From Planctomycetota bacterium (GTDB lineage: Bacteria > Planctomycetota > UBA1135): a stretch of 64,000 nt of DNA. Below, in pieces: positions 18,349 to 28,021 of the stretch (position 1 is its first letter; each line of letters opens with the position of its first letter). Location of the stretch: contig JAJFFB010000127.1 of assembly GCA_021776925.1 (NCBI GenBank), positions 48,681 to 112,680 of the forward strand, written 5' to 3'. The notes under the pieces are model-generated. The model worked only from the letters and a program-made list of their open reading frames with translations. It did not search any database and was not told the DNA's origin. A program made the translations under genes and the position numbers.

Positions 18349-20411
18349 TGTTTTTCCTCCGGCTGCAACACCAGCGCTCCGTAGGCGTCGATCTCGGCCC
18401 CCCATGCGGGCGGCACCACGGTGGTCCCGGAGTACTCGGTGACCAGCGCCGGCCCGCGCAGACGGGCGCCGGCTTTGAGGTCGGCGCGGGCATGCACCGC
18501 CGCGCGCAGCCGCGGTGCCGCGCCAGCGTTGCCGGCCCTGGTGTTTCCAGCCCTGGCGTTGCCGGCACCTGCGGATTCAGGAAACACGCAGTCCTGAACC
18601 ACACGGCTCGCTGCCTGGTGGCGGCGGCAGCGGTGGCGCGGCCACAAAGCCTGCGCACGGCCCTCGGCGACCAGGCGCAGCGACGCCACCATCACCGGCT
18701 GATCCTCACGGCGGTAGCCGAAGCGGCGTTGGTGCTCGAGGTGAAAGCGCTCAAGCAGACGCGGGCCATCGGCGAGAGCGAAACAGCCGGACTGGCCGGA
18801 GCTGTGCATCTCCAACAGGCGGCGCAGGCGCAAATGACTGCGCGGCACGCCTTCGGCGGTCAACTCGGCACACGCCCGTTCTTCGAGCGGACGGAACCAT
18901 GCGCGGCGCTGGCGAGCTGCAGGAAGCACTTCCAGGATCGAGCGGATAAGCGTGCGCCGCGGCGGGGCGGCGAGCATGCCGAGGGCGGAAAAGGCGCCAG
19001 CGTGCGGGGGAATCACCACCCCGCGCATGCCCAGCCGCGCGGCCACCCACGCGGCGTGCAAGCCTCCGGCGCCACCAAAAGCATAGAGGTGGAAAGCGCG
19101 CGGGTCGTGGCCTTCGGCCAGGGATACGCGGCGCAAGGCTCGTTCCATGTCGGCGCTGGCGATTTCAAGAACCGCCGCTGCGGCCTCTTCGGCGCGGAGG
19201 CCGGCGGGTTTCCCCAGCGCGGCGAGCGCGGCGTGGGCGGCCTCGGGGTCGAGGCTGAATTCGCCACCGAGAAAGGCCTCGGAGCGCAAGCGGCCGGCGA
19301 CCAGGTGTGCGTCGGTCACCGTGACCTGGCTGCCGCCGCGGCCATAACACACTGGACCGGGCACCGCTCCGGCAGAGGCCGGCCCTACCGCGAGCGCGCC
19401 GCCAGCATCCCAGCGCACCAGGCTGCCGCCGCCGGTGCCGACCGAATGAATCGGCAGGCCGCGGGCGAGCAAGGGCAGGCCGCCGAGCGACATCGGCTGC
19501 AGAGGCATCTCGCCGGCGGGCAGCAAGGCGACGTCGGTTGAGGTGCCGCCCATGTCCAGCGTCAGCACCGCGCCGTCCCCGCGCGCGTCGGCCAGCGAGC
19601 GAGCGGCGGCCAAGCCCCCCGCCGGCCCGGACAGCGCCAGGTGCACCGGGTGGGTGGCAGCGGCCGCCGCCGCCGCGGTGCCCCCATCCGAGCGCAGCAC
19701 GCGCAGGCGCGAGCCCGCCGCCCAGCCGGATTGCAGGCTCTGTTCCAGCTGTTCCAGCGCGGGGGCGACCACCGGCGCCAGGGCGGCGTCGGCCCACGCC
19801 GTGGTCAGGCGCTCGTACTCGCGGATCTCGGGCACCAGAGCGCTGGACAAAACGCACGGCACCTTCAGGCGGGCCAGCGCGCGCGCCAGACGCTGTTCGT
19901 GCGCGTCATTGCGGTAGGAATGCAGCAGGCCGATGGCGATGGCCTGCGGTTTCAAGGCCGCGACCTTGGCCACCACGCGCTTGATTTCGGCGGCGGTCAG
20001 CCGGGTGATCACTCCGCCATCTGCGTCGAGGCGTTCGTCGACCTCGACGATCAGGCGCCGGGGCTGGGGTGGACGCGGCGGACGCGGTTCCAGTTGGTAC
20101 AGACTGTCACGGTCCTGGCGGCCGATGGCGAGCACGTCGCGCATGCCCTTGGTGGTGACCACCACGGTGCGGCCGAGGCGCCCGGTCAGCAAGGCGTTGG
20201 TCGCGTGGGTGGTGCCGTGCACCAATTCGACCGCGGCACTGGACGGCACCAGGATTTCCAGGGCCTGCAGCACGGCCCGCGCCGGCTGCTCCTGAGTGGT
20301 CGGCACCTTGTGCACATGGAATCCACTCCCGGCGTCTGCAGTGACCGCGTCGGTGAAGGTGCCGCCGGTGTCGATGCCGACCCTGCGCAAGTTCCGCGTC
20401 TGGTCGCTCAC
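18345..20411 (-). CDS. hydantoinase A / oxoprolinase A subunit
   Basis: VGIDTGGTFTDAVT...LTLDMGGTSTDVALL...HSVGTGGGSLV. Confidence 0.93.
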   Translation of the reverse strand: MSDQTRNLRRVGIDTGGTFTDAVTADAGSGFHVHKVPTTQEQPARAVLQALEILVPSSAAVELVHGTTHATNALLTGRLGRTVVVTTKGMRDVLAIGRQDRDSLYQLEPRPPRPPQPRRLIVEVDERLDADGGVITRLTAAEIKRVVAKVAALKPQAIAIGLLHSYRNDAHEQRLARALARLKVPCVLSSALVPEIREYERLTTAWADAALAPVVAPALEQLEQSLQSGWAAGSRLRVLRSDGGTAAAAAAATHPVHLALSGPAGGLAAARSLADARGDGAVLTLDMGGTSTDVALLPAGEMPLQPMSLGGLPLLARGLPIHSVGTGGGSLVRWDAGGALAVGPASAGAVPGPVCYGRGGSQVTVTDAHLVAGRLRSEAFLGGEFSLDPEAAHAALAALGKPAGLRAEEAAAAVLEIASADMERALRRVSLAEGHDPRAFHLYAFGGAGGLHAAWVAARLGMRGVVIPPHAGAFSALGMLAAPPRRTLIRSILEVLPAARQRRAWFRPLEERACAELTAEGVPRSHLRLRRLLEMHSSGQSGCFALADGPRLLERFHLEHQRRFGYRREDQPVMVASLRLVAEGRAQALWPRHRCRRHQAASRVVQDCVFPESAGAGNARAGNTRAGNAGAAPRLRAAVHARADLKAGARLRGPALVTEYSGTTVVPPAWGAEIDAYGALVLQPEEKQ

Positions 20412-20423
20412 CTGGACCGGTGC

Positions 20424-21506
20424 CTATTCGTACAACGCGGCGCAGGCTTCGCGGCGCGGACCCTTGCTGTCGCAGACGGCGAAGCGCCCACCGCCGCGCA
20501 TGTTGGCGCTACCGTAGAGGCCGTCCTTGCGCACCGCATAGAAAGTCAGGCCGAAGTTGGGGCGACCGTCCTTCCACAGCGCGGGCTGCCAGCGCGAACC
20601 GCGCTCGGCCTGGGCGGCGACGCGGCGCAGCGCATAGAGGCAGGCTTCGGTCGGCGTGTCGCCATTGCGCATGCGCTCGACGATCAGCCAGGAACCTCCG
20701 GACAGGATCGCGGCCTCGCCGCGGCCGGTGGCCCCGGCGCTGCCGACTTCGTTGTCGCAGTACATGCCGCAGCCGACCAGCGGCGAGTCGCCGATGCGGC
20801 CGGGGATCTTGAAGGCCAGCCCCGAGGTTGTGGTGCAACAACCGAGGTCGCCGTTGGGCGCCAGCACCGAGCAGTGGATCGTGCCCCACGGACGCGCCTC
20901 GCCCTGCAGCACCGGGTCGACCGGGTTGGTGTCGTTCAATGGCCACAGCCGGTCATCACCAGTGCGGGTCGAGCGCCACTTCAACCACACCTTGCGCGCG
21001 CGGTCGGTGAGCAGATCTTCGACCGGGAAGCCGTGGTCGATGGCGAATTGGCGCGCACCGGGCCCGACCAGGTTGACGTGGTCGGTCTGGTCCATGACCA
21101 GTTCGGCGACTTGCGCCGGGTGCATGATGTCTTCGATGCTGGCGACCGAACCGGCATTGTGGGTGGGACCGTCCATGCACGAAGAGTCCAGCTGCACCAC
21201 GCCGAGTTCATTGGGCAGGCCGCCGTAACCGACCGACATGTCGTTGGGGTCGGCTTCGACCACCGCCACACCGCGCACCGCGGCCGAAACCGGGCGCATC
21301 TTCTTGTCGGTGGCAAGTTCGACCGCGATGCGCACCGCTTCGATGCCATTCGCCGAGGCCACCGCAACGGCACCGGCGTTGGCCTGGGCAGAAGCGGCAC
21401 CGGATTCACTCGCGGCAGCGCGCGCAACCAGCCCGGGGACGGCACCGGCCGCCAAGCCGGCGGCGGAAGCGCGGAGCAGACCGCGGCGTGAGATTCGGGA
21501 CTCCAT
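20424..21506 (-). CDS. N4-(beta-N-acetylglucosaminyl)-L-asparaginase (Ntn hydrolase), Tat signal
   Basis: Start ATG 21506 MESRISRRGLLRASAAG (Tat-like); DLGCCTTTSGLAFKIPGRIGDSPLVGCGMYCDNEVGSAGATGRGE. Confidence 0.9.
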   Translation of the reverse strand: MESRISRRGLLRASAAGLAAGAVPGLVARAAASESGAASAQANAGAVAVASANGIEAVRIAVELATDKKMRPVSAAVRGVAVVEADPNDMSVGYGGLPNELGVVQLDSSCMDGPTHNAGSVASIEDIMHPAQVAELVMDQTDHVNLVGPGARQFAIDHGFPVEDLLTDRARKVWLKWRSTRTGDDRLWPLNDTNPVDPVLQGEARPWGTIHCSVLAPNGDLGCCTTTSGLAFKIPGRIGDSPLVGCGMYCDNEVGSAGATGRGEAAILSGGSWLIVERMRNGDTPTEACLYALRRVAAQAERGSRWQPALWKDGRPNFGLTFYAVRKDGLYGSANMRGGGRFAVCDSKGPRREACAALYE

Positions 21507-21613
21507 GGGGCCAAGATAACGGAGCGGAAGGCATCCTTGGTGGCGATACGAGCTTCCTTGGCGCGTCCGCAGCTTGCACTGGGAGCTGGGAAGCAAAGAT
21601 GGCAGAATCGGGC

Positions 21614-22105
21614 ATGTCGAAGCCCGCGGACGACACCTCGAAACTCCCTGCGGATTCCTGCCGGGTGCTTTTTTTGTGCACCCAGAACGCCTGCCGCAGC
21701 CAGATGGCCGAGTTGTGGGCGCGCCACCTGTGGGATGCGGACTGCGTGGTGGCTTCGGCCGGCACCCAGCCGGCGCTTCCCAACCCACGCATGCTGCAGG
21801 TCATGTCCGAGGCTGGGGTCGAAGTGGCCACGGCGCGCAGTGATTCGATCGAACTTTATATCGCCCAGGAATGGACCCTGTCGGTCACTCTGTGTGACCA
21901 CGCTGCGGCGGCCTGTCCGGTCTTCCATGGCGCGCACGCACGCCGTCACGTTCCCTTTGATGATCCGGCTGCGTGTCAGGGAAATGAAGAAGAGGTCTTG
22001 GCCGCCTTCCGCCGGGTGCGCGAGGAGATCCGGGCCTGGATCGTGGAATTGGGGCGCGAACTTGGGGCGCTCAGCGATACCAGCGCGCCAGGCGTTGGGG
22101 GCTGA
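21614..22105 (+). CDS. arsenate reductase / low-MW protein tyrosine phosphatase family (ArsC-like)
   Basis: VLFLCTQNACRSQMAELWARHL...ASAGTQ...VTLCDHAAAACPVF...HVPFDDPA. Confidence 0.88.
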   Translation: MSKPADDTSKLPADSCRVLFLCTQNACRSQMAELWARHLWDADCVVASAGTQPALPNPRMLQVMSEAGVEVATARSDSIELYIAQEWTLSVTLCDHAAAACPVFHGAHARRHVPFDDPAACQGNEEEVLAAFRRVREEIRAWIVELGRELGALSDTSAPGVGG

Positions 22106-22802
22106 CGCCGAGGCGGTAGAGCAGCGGGAATGTCCACCACTTGAGGGTGGTGCGGATCGGTTTGCCCTCGAAGCGGCGCGCCGAGGCTTGGACCTCGGCG
22201 GGGATGCGGCGGATCGGGCCGCGGCGGTGCAGGCGGCGGGAAAGCTCGAGGTCTTCCATCAGGGGTTGCAGGGGTACCCCGCCGACGGCGCGGTACGCCC
22301 CCCTACTTAAGAAGACGGCCTGGTCGCCGTAGGGGTACGCACTTCGCCGCGAGCGCATGTCAGCCAGACGGACCAGGCGCCGGGCGATCGGGCCGGCGCC
22401 GGAACTGCACTGGTGGCGCAGGTGGAAGGCGCCGGCGCTCCAGCGCGGGTCGGCAAGGGTGCGGCCGATCCAGCGCGCGGCGTCGGCGGGCAGGCGACAG
22501 TCGACGTGCAGGAGGAGCAGCGCCTGCACCGAGCTGTCCTCGAGCAGTGCGGCGGCGCCGGCTGCGAGTTGCGGACCGCGACCCTCAGCGCTGGGCGCGG
22601 ACGACACCGCGTCGGCATCTGTTGGGCGCAGGTTCAGGACCAGGTCGGCGCCGGCCTCGCGGGCCGCGGCGCGGGTGCCGTCGTCGCTGCCGCCGTCGGC
22701 GACCGCGATCACCCAATCGCCGACCAGGGCGCGCAGCGCGGCGATGCAGGTGCCGATCTCGGCGAATTCCTGCAGGGTGGGGATGACCACCCCGACCCGC
22801 AT
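22071..22802 (-). CDS. TIGR04283-type (arsenosugar-associated) glycosyltransferase
   Basis: VGVVIPTLQEFAEIGTCIAAL...VIAVADGGSDDGTRAAAREAGAD...GRGPQLAAGAAALLEDSSVQALLLLHVDCRLP. Confidence 0.82.
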   Translation of the reverse strand: MRVGVVIPTLQEFAEIGTCIAALRALVGDWVIAVADGGSDDGTRAAAREAGADLVLNLRPTDADAVSSAPSAEGRGPQLAAGAAALLEDSSVQALLLLHVDCRLPADAARWIGRTLADPRWSAGAFHLRHQCSSGAGPIARRLVRLADMRSRRSAYPYGDQAVFLSRGAYRAVGGVPLQPLMEDLELSRRLHRRGPIRRIPAEVQASARRFEGKPIRTTLKWWTFPLLYRLGVSPQRLARWYR

Positions 22803-24331
22803 CAGCGTGTCCAGCGGATCATCGTCTTGAGCATCTTGCTGGCGAAGGGCGTCAGCTTGCGCCGCATCGACTGGTCGCCGAGGCGGCCCCAGATCGAGAC
22901 CTGGGTCGGGTAGGGATGGATCACCGATGCCAGATCGTAGACCTTGAGGCCGCGGGTGACCGCAATCAGCACCTCGCCGAGCAGTTCACCGGCGTGCGGC
23001 GCGACCACGGTGGCGCCGCGCAGGCGGCCGCTCTTGGCTTCGAAGATGACCTTGGCGTAGCCTGCGGTCTCGCCGTCGAGGATGGCGCGGTCGATTTCGG
23101 AGAAGTCCATCTTCAGGCTGGTCAGTTCGGTGCCGGCTTCTGCGGCCTGATTCTCGTAGAGGCCGACATGGGCCACCTCGGGCATGGTGTAGGTGCTCCA
23201 TGGCATGGTCAGGGCGCTGGCCTTGGAGCGGCCGAAGAAGAAGGCGTTGCGCAGCACGATGCGCGCCATCGCGTCGGCGGCGTGAGTGAACTGCCACATG
23301 CCGGCAACGTCGCCGGCGGCGTAGATGCGACGGTTGGCGGTGCGCAATTTGTCATCGACTTCAATGCCGTTGCGGGCGGCGGCGACGCCGGCGGCTTCCA
23401 GGCCGAGGCCATCGGTGTTGGCCTTGCGCCCCATCGCCAGCAGCAACTCGTCGCATAGCACCGATCCGCCCTCCGCCGGACTTCCTTGGCGGCTGTAATA
23501 CACACGCTTGCCGCCCTCTTCGGTTTCGACCCTTTCCAGACGCGCGCCCAATTCCAATCGCACGCCATCGGCGACCATGGCGTTTTGCACGATGGCGGCG
23601 GCGTCGGCGTCTTCGCGCGGCAGCAGGTGGTCATCGAGGCTGACGATGGTGACCTCGGTGCCGAAACGGGCAAAGGCCTGCGCCATTTCGCAGCCGATCG
23701 GACCGCCCCCGACCACCACCATGCGCTTGGGAAGTTCGGTCAGCGCGAACAGCGACAGATTGGTGAGGTAGCCGGCCTCTTCCACTCCGGGCACCGGGAA
23801 GACCAACGGCCGCGCGCCGGTAGCGATCAGGGCGCGCTTGAATTTCAGCTCCACGGTGGTGCCGTCATTCCCATTCACCTCGGCACGGTCGGGGCCGCTG
23901 AATTTGCCGCTGCCAAGGAACACGTCGACGCCGAGTTCGGTGAAGCGCTGGGCGCCATCGTGGTGGCCGATCGAAGCGCGCAGACGGCGCATACGTTCCA
24001 TCACCGCAGCGAAGTCCGCGCTCGCGGGGCCATCGACCTTGACCCCCAGGCTCTCGGCGTCGCTCACCTCGCCCAGGGTTTTGGCCGCGCGCAGCAGTGC
24101 CTTGCTTGGCACGCAACCGTAGTTGAGGCAGTCGCCCCCCATCAGGTCGCGCTCGACCAGCGCCACTTTGGCGCCGAGTCCGGCGGCGCCGGCGGCGGCC
24201 ACCAGTCCAGCGGTGCCCCCGCCGAGCACGAACAGGTCGTAGCGCTCGGCCGGTTGCGGATTGGTCCAGTCGCGCGGGCCAACCTCGGCCTGCAGTTCCT
24301 GATCAAAGGCGTCGTTTTCGAGGAGCACCAT
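22802..24331 (-). CDS. FAD-dependent pyridine nucleotide-disulfide oxidoreductase (mercuric reductase-like)
   Basis: LFVLGGGTAGLVAAAGAAGLGAKVALVERDLMGGDCLNYGCVPSKALL; MVVVGGGPIGCEMAQAF. Confidence 0.9.
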   Translation of the reverse strand: MVLLENDAFDQELQAEVGPRDWTNPQPAERYDLFVLGGGTAGLVAAAGAAGLGAKVALVERDLMGGDCLNYGCVPSKALLRAAKTLGEVSDAESLGVKVDGPASADFAAVMERMRRLRASIGHHDGAQRFTELGVDVFLGSGKFSGPDRAEVNGNDGTTVELKFKRALIATGARPLVFPVPGVEEAGYLTNLSLFALTELPKRMVVVGGGPIGCEMAQAFARFGTEVTIVSLDDHLLPREDADAAAIVQNAMVADGVRLELGARLERVETEEGGKRVYYSRQGSPAEGGSVLCDELLLAMGRKANTDGLGLEAAGVAAARNGIEVDDKLRTANRRIYAAGDVAGMWQFTHAADAMARIVLRNAFFFGRSKASALTMPWSTYTMPEVAHVGLYENQAAEAGTELTSLKMDFSEIDRAILDGETAGYAKVIFEAKSGRLRGATVVAPHAGELLGEVLIAVTRGLKVYDLASVIHPYPTQVSIWGRLGDQSMRRKLTPFASKMLKTMIRWTR

Positions 24332-24334
24332 GTT

Positions 24335-25033
24335 TCAACCCTCCTGGGCGACGACCGCGGGGGCGGCATCAGCCAGCGCGCGGCGGGCGATGCGGGTGAT
24401 CCACACGGTGAGGAAGACGGTCACGGCGAGACCGACCCAGCGCATCACCTGGCCGCCGGTGCCGGCGTCGGGGGCGCCCCCGGAAACCAGTTCGGCAACG
24501 TCGCCGACGGTGGAGCCGAGGTAGACGTACATCAGGGTGCCGGGCAGCATGCCGAGGAAGGACCCCAGCACGTAATCGCGCAGCTTGACGCGGGTCAGGC
24601 CGAAAGCGTAATTGACCAGCGTGAACGGGAACACCGGCGACAGACGCACCAGGGTGAGGATCTTCAGCCCTTGCTGCTCCATCGCGCCGGCCAGCGCCTG
24701 GAACTTGGGCCGGGCTGCCATCTTGCTCTCGATCGAGTTGCGAAACAGGCCGCGGCCGAGCAGCAAGGCCAGGGTGGCGCCGAGCACACTGGCCGGCGAG
24801 ACGATGGCCAGGCCGATCCAGGGGCCATAGAGCGCACCGATCGCCAGGGTGATCAGCGAACCGGGGATCATCAGCACGGTGGCCGCTGCGTAGAACAGCC
24901 CGATCAGCAGTGCGCCCTGGAAGCCGCGCTCACGCAGCGCTTCGGCCTGCTCCAGGATTTTGTCCATCGGCAGATAGAGCCATGCGACTACGGCCACCGC
25001 CACCAGGACCAGGAGAATCAGGAGTTTACGCAT
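24335..25033 (-). CDS. TVP38/TMEM64 (VTT/DedA-like) membrane protein
   Basis: GALLIGLFYAAATVLMIPGSLITLAIGALYGPWIGLAIVSPASVLGATLALLLGRGLFR. Confidence 0.85.
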   Translation of the reverse strand: MRKLLILLVLVAVAVVAWLYLPMDKILEQAEALRERGFQGALLIGLFYAAATVLMIPGSLITLAIGALYGPWIGLAIVSPASVLGATLALLLGRGLFRNSIESKMAARPKFQALAGAMEQQGLKILTLVRLSPVFPFTLVNYAFGLTRVKLRDYVLGSFLGMLPGTLMYVYLGSTVGDVAELVSGGAPDAGTGGQVMRWVGLAVTVFLTVWITRIARRALADAAPAVVAQEG

Positions 25034-25071
25034 CACAGCCCCTTCGTTCGAAGGCGACAATTGTTACCGCA

Positions 25072-26076
25072 TCAAACCACCAAAGCGCCGCCGCAGCTCG
25101 ATCCGCTGCCGGCGGTGCAGGCAAAGCAGTGGCTGCCCACGGTGATCGGATTGCCCATCAGCCAGCCGGTGCCTTCGAGCAGGTCGGTGATCGTCAGCGC
25201 GCGGCCGTGGCCGTCCTGTTGGGGAAACCCCTGCACCAGATTGAAGTCACAGTCAAAGACGTCGCCGTCCCAGCGCAGCGAGACCGCGCTGCGGCACATC
25301 ACGCCACCGAGAGTGGCAGAGTTGTAGTTGTCACGTAGCAGCTGGGCGTATTCCTGCAGCTTGCCGCGGCGCTTCAGCTCCTTGCGGAAGCGGTGGATCG
25401 GCTGGTTGGCCAGCGTCAGCAGGGCGCTGAAGCGAATCCCGTGACGCACTTTCAATTCACGCCGGTAGTCCGATTCCAGCGGCCCCTGGGGCGGCGGCAG
25501 CGAGGCCCCGCGAGGGTTGTAGACCAGATTCAGCTCGCGCTCCGGTTGCACGCCGAAACCGATCTGATTCAGCAACTGCAGCGCCTCGATGCTGTGTTGG
25601 AACACTCCATTGCCACGCTGGGCGTCGACGTTGTCCTCGAGGTAGCAAGGCAGGCTGCAGAACAGCACCACGCCCTGTTCAAGAAAGAACTCGGGCAGAT
25701 CCTCCTGACCGGGTTGGAACTGCACGGTCAGGTTGTGGCGCACCAGCACGCGGCGGCCGAGCGCGCGCGCGCCAGCGACAAGGCGGCGGAAATGCGGGTT
25801 CAGCTCGGGCGCGCCACCGGTGATGTCCAGCGTAAGCAATGCAGGTTCCCGCTGCAGCAACTCCAGCACCTGATCAATGACCTCGCCGGATGCGTTGTCC
25901 TCAGGGCCGCTGCGCTTGGGGGAAGAATCGACGTGGCAGTGCTGGCACGCCTGGTTGCACAGCCGTCCGATGTTGAACTGCAGGGTGTCGACCTTGCCCT
26001 TGAGCAGCGGCGGGAAATGCTTCGGCGCCTCGCACGGGGCAGAAGTCAGGCGGGTGGCGGCGGACTCGGAGGCCAT
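25072..26076 (-). CDS. arsS: arsenosugar biosynthesis radical SAM protein ArsS
   Basis: LQFNIGRLCNQACQHCHVDSSPKR (radical SAM CxxxCxxC); DITGGAPELNPHFRRLV; NLVYNPRGASLPPPQ; start overlaps arsM stop. Confidence 0.9.
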   Translation of the reverse strand: MASESAATRLTSAPCEAPKHFPPLLKGKVDTLQFNIGRLCNQACQHCHVDSSPKRSGPEDNASGEVIDQVLELLQREPALLTLDITGGAPELNPHFRRLVAGARALGRRVLVRHNLTVQFQPGQEDLPEFFLEQGVVLFCSLPCYLEDNVDAQRGNGVFQHSIEALQLLNQIGFGVQPERELNLVYNPRGASLPPPQGPLESDYRRELKVRHGIRFSALLTLANQPIHRFRKELKRRGKLQEYAQLLRDNYNSATLGGVMCRSAVSLRWDGDVFDCDFNLVQGFPQQDGHGRALTITDLLEGTGWLMGNPITVGSHCFACTAGSGSSCGGALVV

Positions 26077-27215
26077 CAGCAGCAGCCGTTGGACGAACCA
26101 TTGGTGGCAGGAAGGGGGCATGAACCGCTGGACGCTTCCGCCTGGACCAGGTCCGCGTCGACGTCGTTGCCGTCGGCGTCCAGGCGGGTAAAGCTGCCGG
26201 CGTAGGGTTCGCGGCCGAACCACTGGAAAGTGCGCGAGCACACCTCGGTACGCACGCCGCGCCTATAGCTGTGGCCGTCTTCAGCAGTGATCTCGTGGAA
26301 GGGTCCGCGGTAGATCACACTCTGTCCCCTTTCGGCACAGCCGCCCTTGGTGCTCTTGTAGGCGACCACGGTCAGCGAGCGGAAGTCGATGTCGCCGACG
26401 CTGCGCCAGGCCTCGGCCTGACGTTCGAGGATTTGCACGCCGTGGAAACCGACGTCTTCAAAGGCGCGCACGAAGGCGGTCTCCTGGAGCGCGCCGCTGA
26501 TGCAGCCGGCCCACAACTCAGGATCCTGCTGCAATTCCATCGGCACCTCAGCGTCGGCGACGATGTCGGAGATCACCGCACGACCGCCCGGTTTGAGCAC
26601 CCGGAAGACCTCTTCGAATAGCTGGCGTTTGCGTTCGGGCGCGACCAGGTTGAGCACGCAGTTGGACACCACCACGTCGACCGAATCGTCGGCCACCAGC
26701 GGCTCTTCGCGGCGCAGGCGCTCGCGTTCGGCTTCGAGCGGTCCGATGCCGTCGGCGTCGGTGACCGGGTTCTCGCCCAGCCACGCACCGAGGCGGTCCA
26801 GGTCGAGCGCGAGGTCTTCAATGTGGCCGCGATGGAAGACGACGTTGTCCCAACCGATGCGCGCGGCGACCTCGGCCTGGTGACGGCGCGCCAGATCGAG
26901 CATTTCTGCGGTCATGTCGACGCCGATGACGCGACCCTCGCGCCCAACCACCTGGCTGGCGATGTAGCAGATCTTGCCACCACCACTCCCTAGGTCGAGC
27001 ACCGTCTCGCCCGGGCGCAGGTGGCGCGAGGGATCGCCGCAGCCGTAATCGCGCTGCAGGATCTCTTCGGGCAGCACCTCGAGAAAGGTCGGGTCGTAGT
27101 CAACCGGGCAACAGAGTTCTGCTTGAACGGCCTGGGCGCCCTCGGCGTAGGTCGCCGAGACCGCCCCTTGGACCGCCGCCGGGTCTAGAGAGTCGAGCTT
27201 TTCGGGGGTTGCCAT
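26076..27215 (-). CDS. arsM: arsenite/SAM methyltransferase (ArsM-like), C-terminal CC
   Basis: VLDLGSGGGKICYIASQVVGREGRVIGVDMTAEMLDLARRH; C-terminal ...SSNGCC; adjacent to arsS. Confidence 0.8.
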   Translation of the reverse strand: MATPEKLDSLDPAAVQGAVSATYAEGAQAVQAELCCPVDYDPTFLEVLPEEILQRDYGCGDPSRHLRPGETVLDLGSGGGKICYIASQVVGREGRVIGVDMTAEMLDLARRHQAEVAARIGWDNVVFHRGHIEDLALDLDRLGAWLGENPVTDADGIGPLEAERERLRREEPLVADDSVDVVVSNCVLNLVAPERKRQLFEEVFRVLKPGGRAVISDIVADAEVPMELQQDPELWAGCISGALQETAFVRAFEDVGFHGVQILERQAEAWRSVGDIDFRSLTVVAYKSTKGGCAERGQSVIYRGPFHEITAEDGHSYRRGVRTEVCSRTFQWFGREPYAGSFTRLDADGNDVDADLVQAEASSGSCPLPATNGSSNGCC

Positions 27216-28021
27216 TCGTTCAGGGACCAATCGTAACTGAGGAACTTGAGCTTCATGCGCGCGCCGCTTTGCAGGTGCTCGCGCACCGCCGGCGGACCGT
27301 GATCCTTGAGCAGCGCCGCGATCCCCCCCTTGTAGGACGAGAATTCATCCTCTGCCCAGTCGAAGATCTTGGAGACATGGAGCTTGGTGCCGGTGGGCGC
27401 CTGCCGGTTCTTGGTCGGATCGGCGAGGAAGATCCGCGCCTGCTCGGCGAGCTGGGCCTTGGCGTTGGTGGCGCTGAAGGCTTCCGCGCGCAGCACCGGG
27501 CAGCTGGCCGAGGCACAGACGATGCCGAAGTGGAACATCGGCCCCCGTTTGAGACCGAAAAGGATGTCGTGCTCGATCTCGCCCAGCGACAGCTTTTTCG
27601 AGTGCTTCGACGACAGGTGCTGCAGGGGCACGAAACGCTTGCTGAACACCGAGGAGAACAGGCCGCCCATGTCCTTGATCGACCTGACCGGATAGTTGTC
27701 GAGGATCAGCTGGATCGCGTAGACGTTGTAGGCGTTGATCCAGAATGCGAATTGCTGATCGCTCGACCAGCGCTCGAAATCGCGCGCGCTCACGCCTTCG
27801 AGAGAGGCGATGTAGTGGTCGAATTTGACCCGCTCCAGGGCGAGCCCTTTGTAGTGCACACGACCACCGGGATGGACGTTTTTCTTCAGCAGTCCGGACC
27901 ACTCGCCGTGATCATGATCGAAGCCAGCGGGCTTGGGAGCCGGAGGCGCGGTTGCGTCCTGTTGCGCGGTGACGGGCACCGCGACCAGGAGCAGGAGCAG
28001 GGCGGGAAGGATTCTGCGCAT
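27185..28021 (-). CDS. DUF547 domain secreted protein
   Basis: QQFAFWINAYNVYAIQLILDNYPVRSIKD...FHFGIVCASASCPVLRAEAF; signal peptide. Confidence 0.88.
   Translation of the reverse strand: MRRILPALLLLLVAVPVTAQQDATAPPAPKPAGFDHDHGEWSGLLKKNVHPGGRVHYKGLALERVKFDHYIASLEGVSARDFERWSSDQQFAFWINAYNVYAIQLILDNYPVRSIKDMGGLFSSVFSKRFVPLQHLSSKHSKKLSLGEIEHDILFGLKRGPMFHFGIVCASASCPVLRAEAFSATNAKAQLAEQARIFLADPTKNRQAPTGTKLHVSKIFDWAEDEFSSYKGGIAALLKDHGPPAVREHLQSGARMKLKFLSYDWSLNEWQPPKSSTL

Noticed and set aside
19641-21491. 616-aa + strand ORF opposite hyuA/asparaginase
   Set aside because: Shadow ORF from high-GC codon periodicity; opposite-strand genes have clear family motifs.
23486-25327. 613-aa + strand ORF opposite the FAD oxidoreductase and VTT genes
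   Set aside because: Antisense shadow ORF; low-complexity Gln/His/Arg/Gly-rich composition typical of reverse-strand translation.
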